A DNA stretch of 64,000 bases from Biomphalaria glabrata (lineage: Eukaryota > Mollusca > Gastropoda > Planorbidae). This document shows, piece after piece, positions 26,584 through 38,444 of the stretch. The stretch's first letter is position 1. Every line of letters begins with the position of its first letter. Location: assembly GCF_947242115.1 (NCBI RefSeq), contig NC_074716.1:122001-186000 (forward strand), read 5' to 3'. The translations under genes and the position numbers were made by a program. The notes under the pieces are model-generated. The model was not told the origin of the DNA, ran no database searches, and worked only from the letters and a program-made list of their open reading frames with translations.

Positions 26584-29500
26584 CAGGGGTTCTTAACCTG
26601 TGGTCGCGACCCTTTTGGACGTCAAATGACCATTTCACAGGGTTGCCTAAGACCATCAGAAAATTGGATGGGGGGGGGGGGGGGGGGATTTATAATTTTT
26701 ATCGCTAGTTTTTTTTGTTCTTATGTGTTGTAACATTTTTGTACCACAGTGGATATAGATTTATATTGCAAATTATAGAGATGGGACATTACTCAAATAG
26801 CATTATTACCAAATAAATTTAGAAACGATCGTCAAGTTTCAATTTTAAAAAAAAGTGGCGGTGACAAATATAATAATAAGGCTAGTCTTCGAGTCTGAAT
26901 TTTAAGATTAGTGAGGAATGCAGTATTTCCCATGGCTGCGCAGTCCCAGCTGTGACCTACATATAACAAAGACATACCCTATATATTGCAAGACGATACA
27001 GAGGGTACTTTTAGTGAATGTAACATCCTTGTTTGATAGTAGTTTGTTATTTTTATTTGTTCTTCTTTGTGTTTCTTTTTTTTTATAATTGTCATTCAAA
27101 AATCGATGTTACAGACCACATCTTTGTTGTTGCAAAATATATTTTTCAAGAAATAAATTTACTGTCTATCAATGCATCGAAACACCATTGTGGGATCAAA
27201 CATTTCTTTGGTGAAGATATAATCACGTAGTGAAGAAAATTCAATTAATAAATACGCCATCGTATTATAGTCAATGGAAAAAAGTTCATTATGTAACAAC
27301 TCATGAACACGGACTTGTAACAAAAGAAGGTTAATAAAATAAAAGAGAATGACGATTTTTTAATATTTTTTTTTTGCGGTATAGTTTTAGCAGAAACCCG
27401 ATGCAACATTTGTAATGAAGTTCTCTCTGCCATATGTATTGAGGTCGAACAAACATCCGAACTTTGCCAATTATGACATACAGTGGTTTAGTTTAGATGG
27501 TTTAGACTCATATGGCAAGTACCATAATTGAAACATATCAGCCTATGAATCTTCTTGTTTGGTAGCTGTCAGAATCGCCAGAGTTCTGAAACCTCACACC
27601 ACTACCAAGCAGTTATTGTCAGTGGCTAAAGATATGATTGGAGCCAAATTTATTAATAAATTTAGTGTAATTTGCATAAATAATGACACTATTTACAGGA
27701 GATTAGTTGACATGTCTTCTGATATTAAGGAAATGATATCTGCTTCTTTTACAATATTTAGCATCCAGCTTGATGAATCCACAGGCGTTGTAAATTGTTC
27801 ACAATTACTAGTTCCGGTAAGATATACCAGTATACACAAAGGAGATTTTCAAAGATTAGTTTCAATGCAAAACTCTATAAACGACCTCTACAGCACCTGA
27901 TGTAATTGACAAAGTTGGTTAAATTTGAAAAAGCAAAAGACTTCTAGGAAAAATAATTGTGGCATCTGAACAGATGGTGCTCTAAGTATGCTTGGATGTC
28001 GGTCTAGAGGTTCTATCTTTGGTATAGAATGAGTCCTCATAAGAATTCATCCTAATTCACTGTATGATTTATCGACATATATTAGCAACGTCAATAGCAA
28101 TGCATCTAGCAATGCATCTAAATATTTCTCTTCAATGTCAATTACAAAATTCTGGATCAACTGTTTGCAGTCATATCTTCACAACATAAATAACATATAT
28201 ACACACACACATATATATATATCTTTAAATACAAACTATAAATTCTAAGCTTTTACTTTAATTACTATAATCTACATGTATGTTTGAACATTTCATTTTT
28301 TTATATATAATATTCACATAGATAGGCCTACCTACTACTACTATAGTCTATATTACTATATTAGTATAAATCAAACTTTGTAGCACCTATGTTAAAAGTT
28401 AACTCTATTTTAAATAAAAGATCTAATAGATCTATAAATATTTATTGGCTGACAGAGTAGTCAGTAGATCTTATCAAATATAGAGCTAATTAACTGGATC
28501 TTCTAACTCTTTGAGTACTTAGACTGATTTTTATACTAGAACTAGATAATCAAGAATGTCTAGTCTAGATCTAATCAAGATGTCATTTTAATTCTATAAT
28601 AGTAAAAGAGTAGATCCTTCAATTTACACCTATCTATATCTAGGTCTAATAAACAAACTAGATCTAGAATCTAGTAAGTATTAAGTATTAGAGATCTAGA
28701 CATACTCACAATAGTCTCTGAGTCTAAGTCTAGACTTTAACTTGTCTAGGAATAGAGTGCCACTAGAGTACTGCTAGAGCTACTAGTTAACTAGATATTA
28801 TATTTTCTCTAGATTTAGTTAGGTCTAGCGGCAGTCTAGCCTAAACCTAAATCCAAATTACTTTAGATTTAGTTCTAGATCTAGATCTTGAAATTTGATC
28901 TAGGTCTAGACACTAATTTAGTAATGATAGAAGACTAGCCCTAGCTAGAATCATCTACTTGATCTAGAGTCTTGCATTTTTAAAATACGTTTTTTATAAT
29001 TAGTCTAGATCTAAAATCTAGATTTAATTAGAGCTAGTCTAGACTTTAAAAGTAGAATATTGAATATTATTTATTTTTTTTAGATCTATATCTGATAATA
29101 GATTATAAATATTATAATAATATTTATCATTATAATAGATAATCTACTTTTGATCTACGCTGTAGAAATAGATCTAGAATCTAGATCTCTAGACTTGATT
29201 TAGCCTCTAGGTTTGGTTTCCTGGTTTCAATTTTTATGCCGGCAGATCAAACTTATTATAATTAGATCTTACTAAATTAGGCGTCTCAGGCCGGGGCCTT
29301 ACTGATTTGTTTCTAAATTTTGTTTACGTTTTTGATAAAAAGCGAAAAATCGGAAAAAAGCGCATGCGCCGTAACTTAAGAATTGTAACTTCCTGTCTTT
29401 CTTTGAATTCGACTTATTAAGTTTTAGTTTGAAAGATCAAAACGTGAATGTGAAAAAAAAAAAAAAAAAGTCCTATACCGAGCCGGCAATCAGTCGTACT

Positions 29501-29663
29501 GGCATTTGCCGGCAAGTTGTTTTTTTTTACTTCGATTTTGCCGGCATGCCGGATAGCTGGCGATCTTGCATCCATGACAATTTTTTTTGTTATGGTTGGG
29601 GGTCGCCTCCTAGTGAAAAGTTGTGTTAGGGGGTCGCGGAGCTAAAGAGGTTAAGAACCGCTG
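26584..29663 (+). mobile_element. Decayed hAT DNA transposon
   Basis: A 3,080-bp element with 16-bp imperfect terminal inverted repeats: CAGGGGTTCTTAACCT at 26584 and its reverse complement, with C for G at the fourth base, ending at 29663. The 8-bp flanks are ATCTAGAA and ATCTAGAG, a target duplication with one mismatch. Both features are diagnostic of hAT. Inside are transposase relics at about 27.38-28.1 kb in plus orientation. The remaining 1.5 kb is AT-rich and dense in TCTAGATC words. A run of about 18 G lies near 26670. The 184-bp element at 56.56 kb shares its ends and sub-terminal sequence. Confidence 0.85.
27559..27900 (+). pseudogene. hAT transposase relic (ZBED5-like)
   Basis: The 113-codon open segment encodes the N-terminal half of a hAT transposase catalytic region. 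It has INNDTIYRRLVDMSSDIKE and FSIQLDESTG followed by QLLVPVRY, the pattern of ZBED5/FAM200-type domesticated relatives ('S.DTV.RRI.DMS.DI', 'QLDES(T/D)', 'LL.YVRY'). The D of LDES is the first catalytic aspartate of the family. Downstream, to about 28.1 kb and in shifted frames, there is a CTDGAxSMLG-like block. Upstream near 27.39 kb CNICNEVLSA resembles a BED zinc finger. Stops and frameshifts separate these parts, so it cannot make an active enzyme. Confidence 0.7.
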
Positions 29664-29671
29664 ATCTAGAG

Positions 29672-30612
29672 TGAGAATATAGACTATATCTACTTCTGAT
29701 AACTTAAACTCACTAAACCTGTAGCATAAAAATAAATGACAAACCTAGATCTAGTCAATTAATTGTTTCTTCTACAATAATAAGGCTTCTCTTCGAGTCC
29801 GAAGATTAACGAGGAATTCATATTTCCCGTGGCTATAATACGCATTTATTGTCAGCATAATCTAGACTACTATCTGACCTAGATCAATATAAAGAATGAC
29901 GAGCGCTATAAAACAAGTAGATCTAGATTTCCAAGGGTACGCTATTCTGCCTCAAAGTGGCACACTGGGTGGAAACGATTACTTAAGGAAGTAATTAGGC
30001 TAAATGAATAGCAAAACAAAACTGTGGGAGTGTACAAGGGAATGCGAGAGCTTTCCCATTGCACGGTGCGGAGTTTAAAGTTTCCACGTCCCTGTCGATA
30101 ATCCATGTGCCGTTCCTCAAGGGACCGTTACAATAATGGCGAGTCCTGCACGGTTAGCTTGGTAAAACATAGGGAAATGGCGGGGTGTTCCCGGTTTGCT
30201 CGGCCTTCGGCCATGTATTCTAGTCCATGCGATCGGAAACAGCAATGTCTTACATAGGCATTGACTTGGACCTCTTTCAGACAGAACGGTTTGTTCAAGC
30301 AGGCTTCGGCTCAACTCTTTTGACAATCACAAGGATCTAGATTTCATTTTCTATACCCACACCATTCGGACACGCAAGTCAAATTGAATAAAGTTTTCGC
30401 CGCTCTTTGTAGATCTATCAAGATATGTCAATGATGTCACAATTAAAATTCTACATTGTAAAATCATAGATTGTTTCTTGATTAAATTTGAATTAAGCTA
30501 TAGGCCTAAAAAAAAACTCGTCTTTTTATATTTTTTATCAATTTATCATGTTCCGTCAAAATAATATTATGAAAGAAATTTTGAGAAATATTGAAATGAG
30601 CAGAGTAGTTAA
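29672..30612. other. Non-coding DNA with a moderately GC-rich block
   Basis: At about 29776-29835 there is a diverged copy of a motif also present inside the hAT at 26872-26945 (cttcgagtc... ggaat...atttccc.tggct). The part from 30000 to 30385 is richer in G and C than its surroundings, has no long meaningful frame and matches no family I know. Confidence 0.4.
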
Positions 30613-30719
30613 GTAATCCTATCAGACCTTGTGGTCTATTTTGGGCTAATGTTGAAAAGGTTATATGTTTCTATGGCCGACGGTTAACTAGCATGTCATG
30701 TGGCCAGCACAACGATCAA
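30613..30719 (-). mobile_element. SINE family A, 3' part of a split copy
   Basis: Minus-orientation SINE sequence: the AGACCTTG...TCTAT 3' region and the ACGGTTAAC...GTCATGTGGCCAGCAC block, ending at CGATCAA. It stops where the 54/55-bp minisatellite begins. The rest of the same SINE resumes at about 33811. Confidence 0.75.
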
Positions 30720-30721
30720 GT

Positions 30722-33700
30722 TCTGCCATGTTACACGTTACATGTAATGCCCTCGAGGGGACAACTCTAGAATAGTTCTGCAATGTTACACGCTACATGT
30801 AATGCCCTCGAGGGGACAACTCTAGAATAGTTCTGCCATGTTACACGCTACATGTAATGCCATCGAGGGGACACCTCTAGAGAATAGTTCTGCCATGTTA
30901 CACGCTACATGTAATGCCTTCGAGGGGACAACTCTAGAATAGTTCTGCAATGTTACACGCTACATGTAATGCCCTCGAGGGGACAACTCTAGAATAGTTC
31001 TGCAATGTTACACGCTACATGTAATGCCCTCGAGGGGACAACTTTAGAATAGTTCTGCCATGTTACACGCTACATGTAATGCCATCGAGGGGACACCTCT
31101 AGAATAGTTCTGCCATGTTACACGCTACATGTAATGCCCTAGAGGGGACAACTCTAGAATAGTTCTGCAATGTTACACGCTACATGTAATGCCCTCGAGG
31201 GGACACCTCTAGAATAGTTCTGCCATGTTACACGCTACATGTAATGCCCTCGAGGGGACAACTCTATAATAGTTCTGCCATGTTACACGCTACATGTAAT
31301 GCCCTCGAGGTGACACCTCTAGAATGTTCTGCCATGTTACACGCTACATGTAATGCCCTCGAGTGGAAAACTCTAGAATGTTCTGCCATGTTACACGCTT
31401 CATGTAATGCCTTCGAGGGGACAACTCTTTAATAGTTCTGCCATGTTACACGCTACATGTAATGCCCTCGAGGGGACAACTCTATAATAGTTCTGCCATG
31501 TTACACGCTACATGTAATGCCCTCGAGGTGACACCTCTAGAATGTTCTGCCATGTTACACGCTACATGTAATGCCCTCGAGTGGAAAACTCTAGAATGTT
31601 CTGCCATGTTACACGCTTCATGTAATGCCTTCGAGGGGACAACTCTTTAATAGTTCTGCCATGTTACACGCTACATGTAATGCCCTCGAGGGGACAACTC
31701 TAGAATGTTCTGCCATGTTACACGCTTCATGTAATGCCCTCGAGGGGACAACTCTAGAATAGTTCTGCCATGTTACACGCTTCATGTAATGCCCTCGAGG
31801 GGACAACTCCAGAATAGTTCTGCCATGTTACACGCTACATGTAATGCCCTCGAGGTGACACCTCTAGAATAGTTCTGCCATGTTACACGCTACATGTAAT
31901 GTCCTCGAGGGGACACCTCTAGAATAGTTCTGCCATGTTACACGCTTCATGTAATGCACTCGAGGGGACAACTCTAGAATAGTTCTGCCATGTTACACGC
32001 TACATGTAATGCCCTCGAGGTGACACCTCTAGAATAGTTCTGCCATGTTACACGCTACATGTAATGCCCTCGAGGGGACACCTCTAGAATAGTTCTGCCA
32101 TGTTACACGCTACATGTAATGCCCTAGAGGGGACAACTCTAGAATGTTCTGCCATGTTACACGCTTCATGTAATGCACTCGAGGGGACAACTCTAGAATG
32201 TTCTGCCATGTTACACGCTTCATGTAATGCACTCGAGGGGACAACTCTAGAATAGTTCTGCCATGTTACACGCTACATGTAATGCCCTCGAGGGGACACC
32301 TCCAGAATAGTTCTGCCATGTTACACGCTACATGTAATGCCCTAGAGGGGACAACTCTAGAATGTTCTGCCATGTTACACGCTTCATGTAATGCACTCGA
32401 GGGGACAACTCTAGAATGTTCTGCCATGTTACACGCTTCATGTAATGCCCTCGAGGGGACAACTTTAGAATAGTTCTGCCATGTTACACGCTACATGTAA
32501 TGCCATCGAGGGGACACCTCTAGAATAGTTCTGCCATGTTACACGCTACATGTAATGCCCTCGAGGGGACAACTCTAGAATAGTTCTGCAATGTTACACG
32601 CTACATGTAATGCCCTCGAGGGGACAACTCTAGAATAGTTCTGCCATGTTACACGCTACATGTAATGCCCTCGAGGTGACACCTCTAGAATAGTTCTGCC
32701 ATGTTACACGCTACATGTAATGTCCTCGAGGGGACACCTCTAGAATAGTTCTGCCATGTTACACGCTTCATGTAATGCACTCGAGGGGACAACTCTAGAA
32801 TGTTCTGCCATGTTACACGGTTCATGTAATGCACTCGAGGGGACAACTCTATAATAGTTCTGCCATGTTACACGCTACATGTAATGCCCTCGAGGTGACA
32901 CCTCTAGAATAGTTCTGCCATGTTACACGCTACATGTAATGCCCTCGAGGGGACACCTCTAGAATAGTTCTGCCATGTTACACGCTACATGTAATGCCCT
33001 AGAGGGGACAACTCTAGAATGTTCTGCCATGTTACACGCTTCATGTAATGCACTCGAGGGGACAACTCTAGAATGTTCTGCCATGTTACACGCTTCATGT
33101 AATGCACTCGAGGGGACAACTCTAGAATAGTTCTGCCATGTTACACGCTACATGTAATGCCCTCGAGGGGACACCTCCAGAATAGTTCTGCCATGTTACA
33201 CGCTACATGTAATGCCCTAGAGGGGACAACTCTAGAATGTTCTGCCATGTTACACGCTTCATGTAATGCCCTCGAGGGGACACCTCCAGAATAGTTCTGC
33301 CATGTTACACGCTACATGTAATGCCCTAGAGGGGACAACTCTAGAATGTTCTGCCATGTTACACGCTTCATGTAATGCACTCGAGGGGACAACTCTAGAA
33401 TGTTCTGCCATGTTACACGCTTCATGTAATGCCCTCGAGGGGACAATTCTAGAATTTTCTGCCATGTTACACGCTCCATGTAATGCCCTCGAGGGGACAC
33501 CTCTAGAATAGTTATGCCATGTTACACGCTACATGTAATGCCCTCGAGGGGACACCTCTAGAATAGTTCTGCCATGTTACACGCTACATGTAATGCCCTC
33601 GAGGGGACACCTCTAGAATAGTTCTGCTATGTTACACGCTACATGTAATGCCCTCGAGGGGACAACTGTAGAATGTTCTGCCATGTTACACGCTACAAAC
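30722..33700. repeat. 54/55-bp minisatellite array
   Basis: About 54 tandem copies of a unit reading TTCTGCCATGTTACACGCTA, CATGTAATGCCCTCGAGGGG, then ACACCTCTAGAATAG. A one-base-shorter 54-bp variant (AATGTTCTG instead of AATAGTTCTG) is interspersed and, being divisible by three, yields short repetitive open frames on both strands. The unit holds self-complementary cores CCCTCGAGGG and ACATGT. Variants alternate in small blocks, which points to amplification by unequal exchange. After 33700 about 110 bp of unique sequence precede the SINE remainder. Confidence 0.95.
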
Positions 33701-33810
33701 GGTTCGAGATGTGTAAAGAGAAGACAAATCCGTAACAGTGCAAGTTATATTTCACAACGAGGATGTCTACATACATACATAGCTATTGCAGGTGAACAAA
33801 ATCAATGGGC

Positions 33811-33977
33811 AAACTGCCTTTACGTTTTCCTACTTAAGTCAGGTACCCATTTTGAGATGGCTGGACTCAGGGGCGTCCTAAAAATAAAAAAAATTCAAAT
33901 AGTCTACCATTCTTTTCTGGTATTTGAACCTGGGACCTCGATTCGAAAGTCAAGCCCATGACCGTTCGGCCATCACA
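33811..33977 (-). mobile_element. SINE family A, 5' part of the split copy
   Basis: Continues the SINE broken at 30719: AACTGCCTTTACG, GTCAGGTACCCATT, GACTCAGGGGCGTCC and a tRNA-like head region with GGTATTTGAACCTGGGACC on the plus strand. The order and orientation match intact copies at 34.95-35.28 kb and, inverted, 50.54-50.79 kb. Confidence 0.75.
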
Positions 33978-34216
33978 TCCTCCCCTCCCCTCTTCCAAAA
34001 AGCAGAGTAATATGTTTCAAGAGTTGATATTTCGCTTTCAAAACTTAATATAATTAAAAGAGGCCAATACGAGATGCGCATGTTACATTTTAGCAGGTCT
34101 ATATTCTATTTCTTGGTCTACAATTCTAGAATAATTAGAAATCTACTTGATTAGTAGTAGGTGGGACTTAACTATTGTAGCCTAATATGGTGGTCTAAAG
34201 TAAAAAAAATAAAAAT

Positions 34217-34388
34217 AAAGTTCCCTTTTAGATCTTGCAATCTATTGAGCAGATGATGTAAAGGTAATCTGTTTCTCTGGCCCATGGTTAACAATAAGGG
34301 TGTCATGTGGGCAGCACAACAACCAACTGAAATGACTTTTCCCCAACTATTGTCAGGTACTTCTATAAGAGTTGGGCGGAATCAGGCT
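34217..34388 (-). mobile_element. SINE family A, head-less copy
   Basis: Minus-orientation copy covering AAAGTTCCCTTTTAGATCTTGC to GTCAGGTAC...GAGTTGGGCGGA. The tRNA-like head is missing. Confidence 0.75.
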
Positions 34389-34950
34389 AAATAGTAGTAA
34401 AGCATTCAAACTTTATTATAGCGGTAAAATATTTCCACTTTATAATAGCAAGTGCTTGAATACTTTATATTATGTCTTTGGCAGCATACACATAGCTTCA
34501 GAAAGAATGGTCAATTTCAATTGGAGAAACAGAGGAGTGATTTTTAATTCAATATTTATAGTCAATATTTTATAACTATTTAATCTACTGTGCACCTTTT
34601 ATATTAGTAGAATATGTAACTAATCATGAACAGAATTAACTACAACATTGAATTGTCTGCTTGTATGTTTATATATTCAAAAATAGCTGTAAATAGAAAA
34701 TTGTTAAGTATTTAAAGACCAGTAGTTCTTCAGTTACAAAAAATATTCCTTACATATTTAGTTTAAAATTTGTGCTCTGTGTATTATTGCTTCTTAAGTT
34801 TTTACCATTTACCTGCACCTGTACCAACTGTATTTGGTTATACTATTATTTATATGAATGTAGAATGACTTATTTAAAGAATCACGACACATAACCTATG
34901 ATAAAAGCAGCACTAAGCTACCAAGGTTATTGAGAGAAGAGTAAAAAAGT

Positions 34951-35277
34951 AAAGTTCTCCTTTCAGACCTTGCAATCTATAGGACAGATGACCTTTATAT
35001 CATATATGTGGCCTATATATGTGGCCCACGGTTAACAAGGGTGTCATGTGGCCAGCACTATGACTAATCTCCTTTACTTTCACCAACTAATGTCAGGTAC
35101 CCATTAGAGTTGGGTGGACTCAAGAGGTGCCCAAAGATACTGAAATAAAAAATCACAGAGAAGAAAATATGAAGAAATATAGACATGTCCCTTGTAGAAG
35201 TCAAACCACTAAACTGACACGGCACCATTGTCTCGCCGTGACCAGGTATCATTCTAACACTCTCTGTCCCGCACTCC
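34951..35277 (-). mobile_element. SINE family A, near full-length
   Basis: The most complete copy in the window, about 327 bp. It has the 3' region AAAGTTCTCCTTTCAGACC, the middle CCACGGTTAACAAGGGTGTC, the GTCAGGTACCCATTAGAG block, and a tRNA-like head reading GGAGTGCGGGACAGAGAGTG on the minus strand. A small internal duplication (tatatgtggcc) lies at about 35005-35025. Confidence 0.75.
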
Positions 35278-37059
35278 AAAAAAAAAAAAAACTTTTTTGA
35301 AGTGCTAGTAATTAGATTAATGACACAAATGAGCTACCTTAGTGCTGCTATCATTATATGTAACAGTGTTACAGGTTATGTTAATTTATAATTTGTTTTA
35401 GCACTCAAAGCTTCAATGTTCATTAATGTTTTGCGAGAACCGTGATCACATTTAGACGACCACAGTAGATGTTGAGATGAGATCTGTATACTACTAAATT
35501 GTTCGTCCAGTTTTGTTGTTAATCATTTTTACTAAGTCTACACTAGAAACTCTCTAGACTTAAAGACACATAGTGCAAGGAAATGGAACACAAAATGCAT
35601 GCACACAGTTAAAATAACAACATAAACAGAAGAAGACATAAACCAGACTTGTCGATTTTTTTTATTTTAAAACTCAAAGTAAAAATAAAAGACTTAAGTA
35701 TATAGGTAAGTGTTACTGAACTGTTCTAGGACTAAATATTAACCCATTTATGCCAAAGGTTGAAATGTGTTGAGTATTTTTCTGCATGAAATTCACATAT
35801 GTTTTGTAGAAAAAATTTAAGAAACATGAATTGGAAGAGAACAAAAAAGCTGTATCCTCTTCCATTTTTGAGTTATGAGTTGCTCCAAAATTAGAACTCT
35901 AAGCAATCCACTACAACAATAAATAAAAGTATTACCTGCTGCTGAGTGTGATTTCACAAATAAGGTAACATATTATTCATAACAAAATGTTTTGTTTTTA
36001 TAACATTGCGCACACTGTGCTTTTCCTGTTTGACATTCAGGTTATCATAACATGATTCATTGTTGTGCTGTTCAGAATGTCTTTCTTTTCCGCCTAGGTC
36101 AGAAGGCTGGCCATGGTTCTTTAAACAATAACATGCAATAAGTCACCAACTCCAGAAGATCCACAAGCTTCTTATAATGTGTTTTATGTAAATGCCATTT
36201 ATTTTGAGAAACAAGTTCAAAACATAACAATGAAGAACTTGATTATCATTTCCAAGGAATGATGCCTAATATTTTCATCAATGTTTTTATCAGCTAAGGA
36301 CGCTAACATAGTAATGGCGACCTCGCCCGCCAAATGGTATATTACCGATCTAGTGACAATCTAGTGATTCTAGTCTATTTATTATTAACACTTTCACCAC
36401 TAAACAGTTGTCAGAAACTATCTATCCCTAAGACAGGCTAAGTCGTACGAGAAGGGATATAGAATTATAGTATAGATCTATAACTTATAACTTTGAACGT
36501 CTTTGTATCAGTTATTTTAAAAAATCAATTTTATGACTAAATTCACAGGAAAAAACTAATTAGTTAAATTAGATCTAAATCTAATATTAATTATTTCGAT
36601 AAACTGACCTAGATACAGTGTGAGTGATACATTACGTCATTACACTCATTACAGTATTTACAGTTACTAGATCTAGTAGATCTAGATCTAGCTAGAATTC
36701 TAGTAGAATCTAGAGTCTAGTTGTGTCTAGATCTATATAATATATTATATAGATCTAGTAAGTAATGGGCAAAAAAAATGGATCAGAATCTAGATCTAGA
36801 TCTAGAGTATTTTTCTAGAGTCATTACTTGCCTCAATCATTATTTATATCCATATTCTACAGCTGAAACATTAATATTCCCATTAGAATCTTATTCTATT
36901 AAAGCCTACACATGTTCCATTTTGAAAAAACACGTAATTTTCTAAAAATCTTAAAAATCTATTCCAACATGCTGCAGACACCTAAAAATAACTTCACTAT
37001 CGCTCTTCTAGGTCAGAGTTAGTAAAGGTATAAATAGATATTTAAAACTAGCAGTGCGT
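35278..37059. other. Non-coding DNA with a TCTAGATC cluster
   Basis: No gene is supported. Between about 36660 and 36825 TCTAGATC/GATCTAGA words recur densely in both orientations. The rest is AT-rich and featureless. Confidence 0.4.
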
Positions 37060-37720
37060 TCGTAAACGAAACAACCCAAAATCGGCGCCTCTAGTCGGCG
37101 CCTTCGACATAGAGGTCACGCTCTAGTTGTCTACCCTCAGTGAAGTCCAGAAGGGCGTCGGCGCCCTAGGCGCCATTATCCCATTGGTGGTTAGAAAGGC
37201 TTTTATCTAACTACGTGGGCCTCCTCACCCCTGTCCTGTCTGAGGGCTCCCAACGGTAGACGGCCATATCGATTGACTGGGCCAGACCGGACCGTGACGT
37301 GTACACAGCGCACCTGGGCCCCACTCGCTACAAGTGGCCGAGAACAGTGCAAACTGATGGGAGCTTGTCTCATATTCCTACACTGTAACCGCCACTGTTC
37401 CATGCAAGGACCGCCACTCCAGCTAACGGGACACTGATGACGGCACCCTTGTGGAACGGCGTGACGGACTTTTTGGAATGGGTTCCGGGCGTTTTTTCCA
37501 TCCCAACCCCGAGTGAGAGAAAAAACAAAAGCTCACACAGGGAAGCCCGGCCGGGCCTGGTTCGCTACACGTACTTAGACTATCTAGTTTCCACCACTAG
37601 ACGTTTCCACCGGAGGGCCACGCTGTGGCGACGGGTAGCTGGAATTTCCTCCAGCTAGTTGACTACCAGTAGCGGCGACTCCCGGCCACTCTAGTTGTCC
37701 AATGGTTAAATATTGACTCT
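37060..37720. other. Unexplained GC-rich block
   Basis: About 660 bp that contrast sharply with the AT-rich surroundings. It contains repeated GGCGCC words (near 37085, 37098, 37160 and 37170), GGCCGGGCCTGG near 37550 and short overlapping open frames on both strands with no recognisable domain. It is not rRNA or tRNA by inspection. It could be an unknown TE, a CpG-island-like promoter or transferred DNA. Confidence 0.4.
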
Positions 37721-38444
37721 ATAGCTTGCCATGTTTGTATTTCAGACGTCAATAAGATAAACTTCTTGCGGAAGTAATCTTTTTTGTAATTTGTATTTAT
37801 AATTTTAAGTTCTCACTTTCTGGTCTTCGTTTTAAATGCTCTAAATTTTAAATTATCTCGAATTATGTAATTTGAGATCGATCTAAATATGAAGGAATAC
37901 TAACAAAACAAATATTGATCAATAGTTTAGTCCAGGCCCTAGCATTGAAGTGCATATCACTCGAACAGGCGGCCACCATGGGCGTAGCTAGGAATTTTTC
38001 ATCGTTGGGGGGTCGAGGGCTTGACCTCTTTTGAGGCCTCTGTATTTTGCGTAATATTTATTTATTTTTTTTATGTAAAATACACACTAACTTGGGTGTC
38101 CTCTCAAGTGGGGGGCCCGTGGGGATTTTCAAATACTCCCTCCCCCCACCCCCATTTTTTTTTACAAAGCTTATATCAACTCTGTCTGTTTGGTCAAAAA
38201 GTTTTGTAGTTTTTTTGTTCAAAAAGTATTTTTTTATGTGTTCTTGTTCATATATTAATTTTTAAGATGGGAATTTCAAGTCACTGTCCACTGAAGGAAA
38301 ACCTAGATCAAAGTCAGCGCTATTGTGTCTCTAGTGCAGTGTTTCCCAAACACTTCGCACGTTCTGAGTATTTAGCGAAACTTTTCGCTTATTTGTTTTT
38401 CACTTGGTGGCCTTAATATGGATTGTGTATGTGTGTGTTTATAT
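37721..38444. other. Non-coding DNA with TE-end-like sequence
   Basis: Around 37978-38030 the sequence GGGCGTAGCTAGGAATTTTT and a G-rich stretch resemble a recurrent DNA-transposon terminus in invertebrates. No partner end was confirmed. Remaining sequence is AT-rich. Confidence 0.3.

Noticed and set aside
31244-33511. Repetitive open frames with MLHATCNALEG-type 18-residue repeats on both strands
   Set aside because: They arise wherever the 54-bp variant of the minisatellite runs on, since 54 is divisible by three. Both strands are open at once, so this is not coding.
17876-33700. CRISPR-like appearance of regular repeats
   Set aside because: Eukaryotic context, no unique spacers and no cas genes. 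The spacers are themselves repeat variants.
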